Below, in pieces: positions 8,101 to 8,852 of a DNA stretch of 8,852 bases. The notes beneath the pieces are model-generated. The model was not told the DNA's origin. It worked only from the letters and a program-made list of their open reading frames with translations, and ran no database searches. The translations under genes and the position numbers were made by a program. Numbering within the stretch: position 1 is the first letter of the stretch; every line of letters starts with the position of its first letter. The DNA lies in contig CAKRHU010000045.1 of the NCBI GenBank assembly GCA_934339215.1, positions 1-8,852 of the forward strand, read 5' to 3'. This stretch comes from an uncultured Lacticaseibacillus sp. Lineage in GTDB: Bacteria; Bacillota; Bacilli; Lactobacillales; Lactobacillaceae.

Positions 8101-8798
8101 CTGCAGAACACACCCGTGAAATCACGGTTGAAGGCAAGACCGATACCCGCACTTACTCTGTGCCATACGCTTCAAGCGTTGCGGTTGCAGAAGGTGACCA
8201 CGTTGATCGTGGCGGTCGTTTGACTGGTGGCTCGATCGATCCTAAGGCCTTGATCAAGATCCAAGACTCTTTGAGCACTGAAAACTATCAATTGTTTGAA
8301 GTCCAAAAAGTTTATCGGATGCAAGGGATCGAAATCGCTGATAAGCATATCGAAGTGATGGTTCGTCAACAATTACGCAAGATCCGCGTCATGGATCCAG
8401 GCGACACTGACATTTTGCCAGGGACGTTGCTTGATATTGCGGAATTCAAGGACCGCAACAAAGACACGCTCATCTCTGGTGGGATTCCTGCTACTGGTCG
8501 TCCAGTCTTGCTTGGGATCACCAAAGCCTCTCTGGAAACCAACTCCTTCTTGTCTGCGGCTTCCTTCCAGGAAACTACTCGTGTCCTCACCGACGCGTCG
8601 ATTCGCGGCAAGGTCGATCCTTTGGTCGGCTTGAAGGAAAACGTCATTATCGGGAAGATCATCCCAGCTGGTACTGGGATGGCGACCTACCGTCATATGG
8701 AACCAAAGACGGTTGGTGCCGTTTCCGAAAATGTCTATTCGATTTCCGATATCGAAAAGCAAATGCAAGCTGATGACGCTGCCAAGTCTGACAACTAA
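5145..8798 (+). CDS. rpoC: DNA-directed RNA polymerase subunit beta'
   Basis: RpoC provides the catalytic Mg2+ site, bridge helix, trigger loop and DNA clamp of RNA polymerase. The product is 1217 aa, slightly longer than Bacillus RpoC (1199). The TTG start is fixed by the Shine-Dalgarno sequence and by the family N-terminus ([20 protein letters not shown]). An N-terminal zinc site is formed by C60, C62, C75 and C78. The catalytic motif NADFDGDQ at 447-454 has the metal-binding D449, D451 and D453. The second zinc site is C818, C892, C899 and C902. The bridge helix holds [15 protein letters not shown], with M787-T788 where E. coli and Bacillus have Leu-Ala. The trigger loop includes [19 protein letters not shown], without the large insertion seen in proteobacteria. 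The C-terminal [20 protein letters not shown] and [17 protein letters not shown] blocks are conserved; the last 35 or so residues are variable. There is no frameshift. It is the last gene of the operon, followed by a terminator 12 nt later. Confidence 0.98.
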   Translation: MIDVNKFESMQIGLASPDKIRSWSYGEVKKPETINYRTLKPERDGLFDERIFGPTKDWECACGKYKRIRYKGIVCDRCGVEVTRSKVRRERMGHIELAAPVTHIWYFKGIPSRMGLVLDMSPRALEEVIYFASYVVIDPGDTSLEKKQLLTEREYRDKRDEYGQGFNAKMGAEAVKELLSQVDLAQEVAELKEDLKTAQGQKRTRAIRRLDILDAFLESGNDPAWMVMDAIPVIPPDLRPMVQLEGGRFATSDLNDLYRRVINRNNRLKRLLDLNAPNIIVQNEKRMLQEAVDALIDNGRRGRPVTGPGNRPLKSLSHMLKGKQGRFRQNLLGKRVDYSGRSVIDVGPTLKFYQCGLPRTMALELFKPFVMRELVARDMASNIKNARRKIDREDDDIWDVLEDVIKERPVLLNRAPTLHRLGIQAFEPVLVDGKSMRLHPIVCEAYNADFDGDQMAIHVPLSDEAQAEARLLMLAAHHILAPKDGKPIVTPSQDIVLGNYYLTMEQKGREGEGMIFKDTNEVLMALQNGYVHLHSRIGLAVNSMPKKPFTDDQRNKIMVTSVGKVIFNEILPTELPFLDEPTQDNIVNGVPDKHFIQAGEDIHAYLADAPLIDPFKKSFLSKIIAEVFKTYKVQRTSDLLDDMKTLGYTQATNSGLTVGVADVPNLPQKAEVVEEAHNKVATVAKQFRRGLITDQERHDRTISIWNDAKDDIQQKLIDSFDPNNPISMMSDSGARGNISNFTQLAGMRGLMAAPNGGMMEVPVISNFREGLSVLEMFMSTHGARKGMTDTALKTADSGYLTRRLVDVAQDVIVREEDCGTDRGLVVSAIREGNEMIEPLYDRLVGRFTQKSVLDPQTHEVIVPRDTLMDEDMAQAIVDAGVESVTIRSVFTCDTRHGVCQKCYGRNLATGEQVEVGEAVGTVAAQSIGEPGTQLTMRNFHTGGVAGGDDITQGLPRVQEIMEARNPKGPAVVSEVDGYITAIDENPAEHTREITVEGKTDTRTYSVPYASSVAVAEGDHVDRGGRLTGGSIDPKALIKIQDSLSTENYQLFEVQKVYRMQGIEIADKHIEVMVRQQLRKIRVMDPGDTDILPGTLLDIAEFKDRNKDTLISGGIPATGRPVLLGITKASLETNSFLSAASFQETTRVLTDASIRGKVDPLVGLKENVIIGKIIPAGTGMATYRHMEPKTVGAVSENVYSISDIEKQMQADDAAKSDN

Positions 8799-8810
8799 TC
8801 TGCAAGCATG

Positions 8811-8848
8811 AAAAAGGCGTCGCAACTTTTAAAGTTGCGGCGCTTTTT
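8811..8848 (+). terminator. Intrinsic terminator of the rpoBC operon
   Basis: CGCAACTT (8821-8828) pairs with AAGTTGCG (8832-8839), and the stem continues outward: 8812-8820 pair with 8840-8848 including two G-U pairs, about 17 bp in all. The T run at 8844-8848 follows the GC-rich part. The mirrored A run at 8811-8815 means the same structure could also terminate transcription arriving on the opposite strand. Confidence 0.93.
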
Positions 8849-8852
8849 GCGT

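Overview
The window is a housekeeping segment from a low-to-mid GC Gram-positive bacterium. RpoB and RpoC are clearly of Firmicutes type: there is no large beta' insertion in the trigger loop, the N-terminal zinc-binding cysteines and NADFDGDQ motif are intact, and beta carries the DQTNPL form of the rifampicin region. Placement of clpC directly upstream of rpoB is an arrangement I know from lactobacilli. Roughly half of the bases are G or C, which points to the Lacticaseibacillus (L. casei) side of Lactobacillaceae. The genus is an inference, not something the sequence proves.

Layout, all genes on the + strand: (1) 1-947, the 3' part of clpC (AAA+ unfoldase of the ClpCP protease), closed by a strong intrinsic terminator at 955-990. 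(2) 991-1539, about 550 bp without a credible gene. It holds a large imperfect inverted repeat (1066-1322) enclosing two further hairpins. It also holds a promoter-like sequence with a consensus -35 that lies in the right arm of that repeat, a perfect 14-bp palindrome at the predicted transcription start, and a terminator-like hairpin with a U-tract in the predicted rpoB leader. A small inverted repeat and the rpoB ribosome binding site follow. (3) 1540-5133, rpoB, RNA polymerase beta subunit. (4) 5145-8798, rpoC, beta' subunit, 11 nt downstream and very likely translated from the same mRNA. (5) 8811-8848, a long intrinsic terminator ending the operon, whose A-rich left side may also let it work in the opposite direction.

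rpoB and rpoC together encode the catalytic core of RNA polymerase: beta supplies the rifampicin pocket and the substrate-contacting lysines, and beta' supplies the Mg2+-binding aspartates, bridge helix and trigger loop. Both genes start with TTG behind good Shine-Dalgarno sequences. The clpC terminator and the promoter candidate at 1300-1328 suggest that rpoBC is transcribed separately from clpC, with a leader of about 205 nt.

No new protein system is visible. What deserves attention is the clpC-rpoB intergenic region: a foldback, possibly repetitive element that appears to supply part of the rpoB promoter, followed by a possible transcription attenuator ahead of the RNA polymerase genes.
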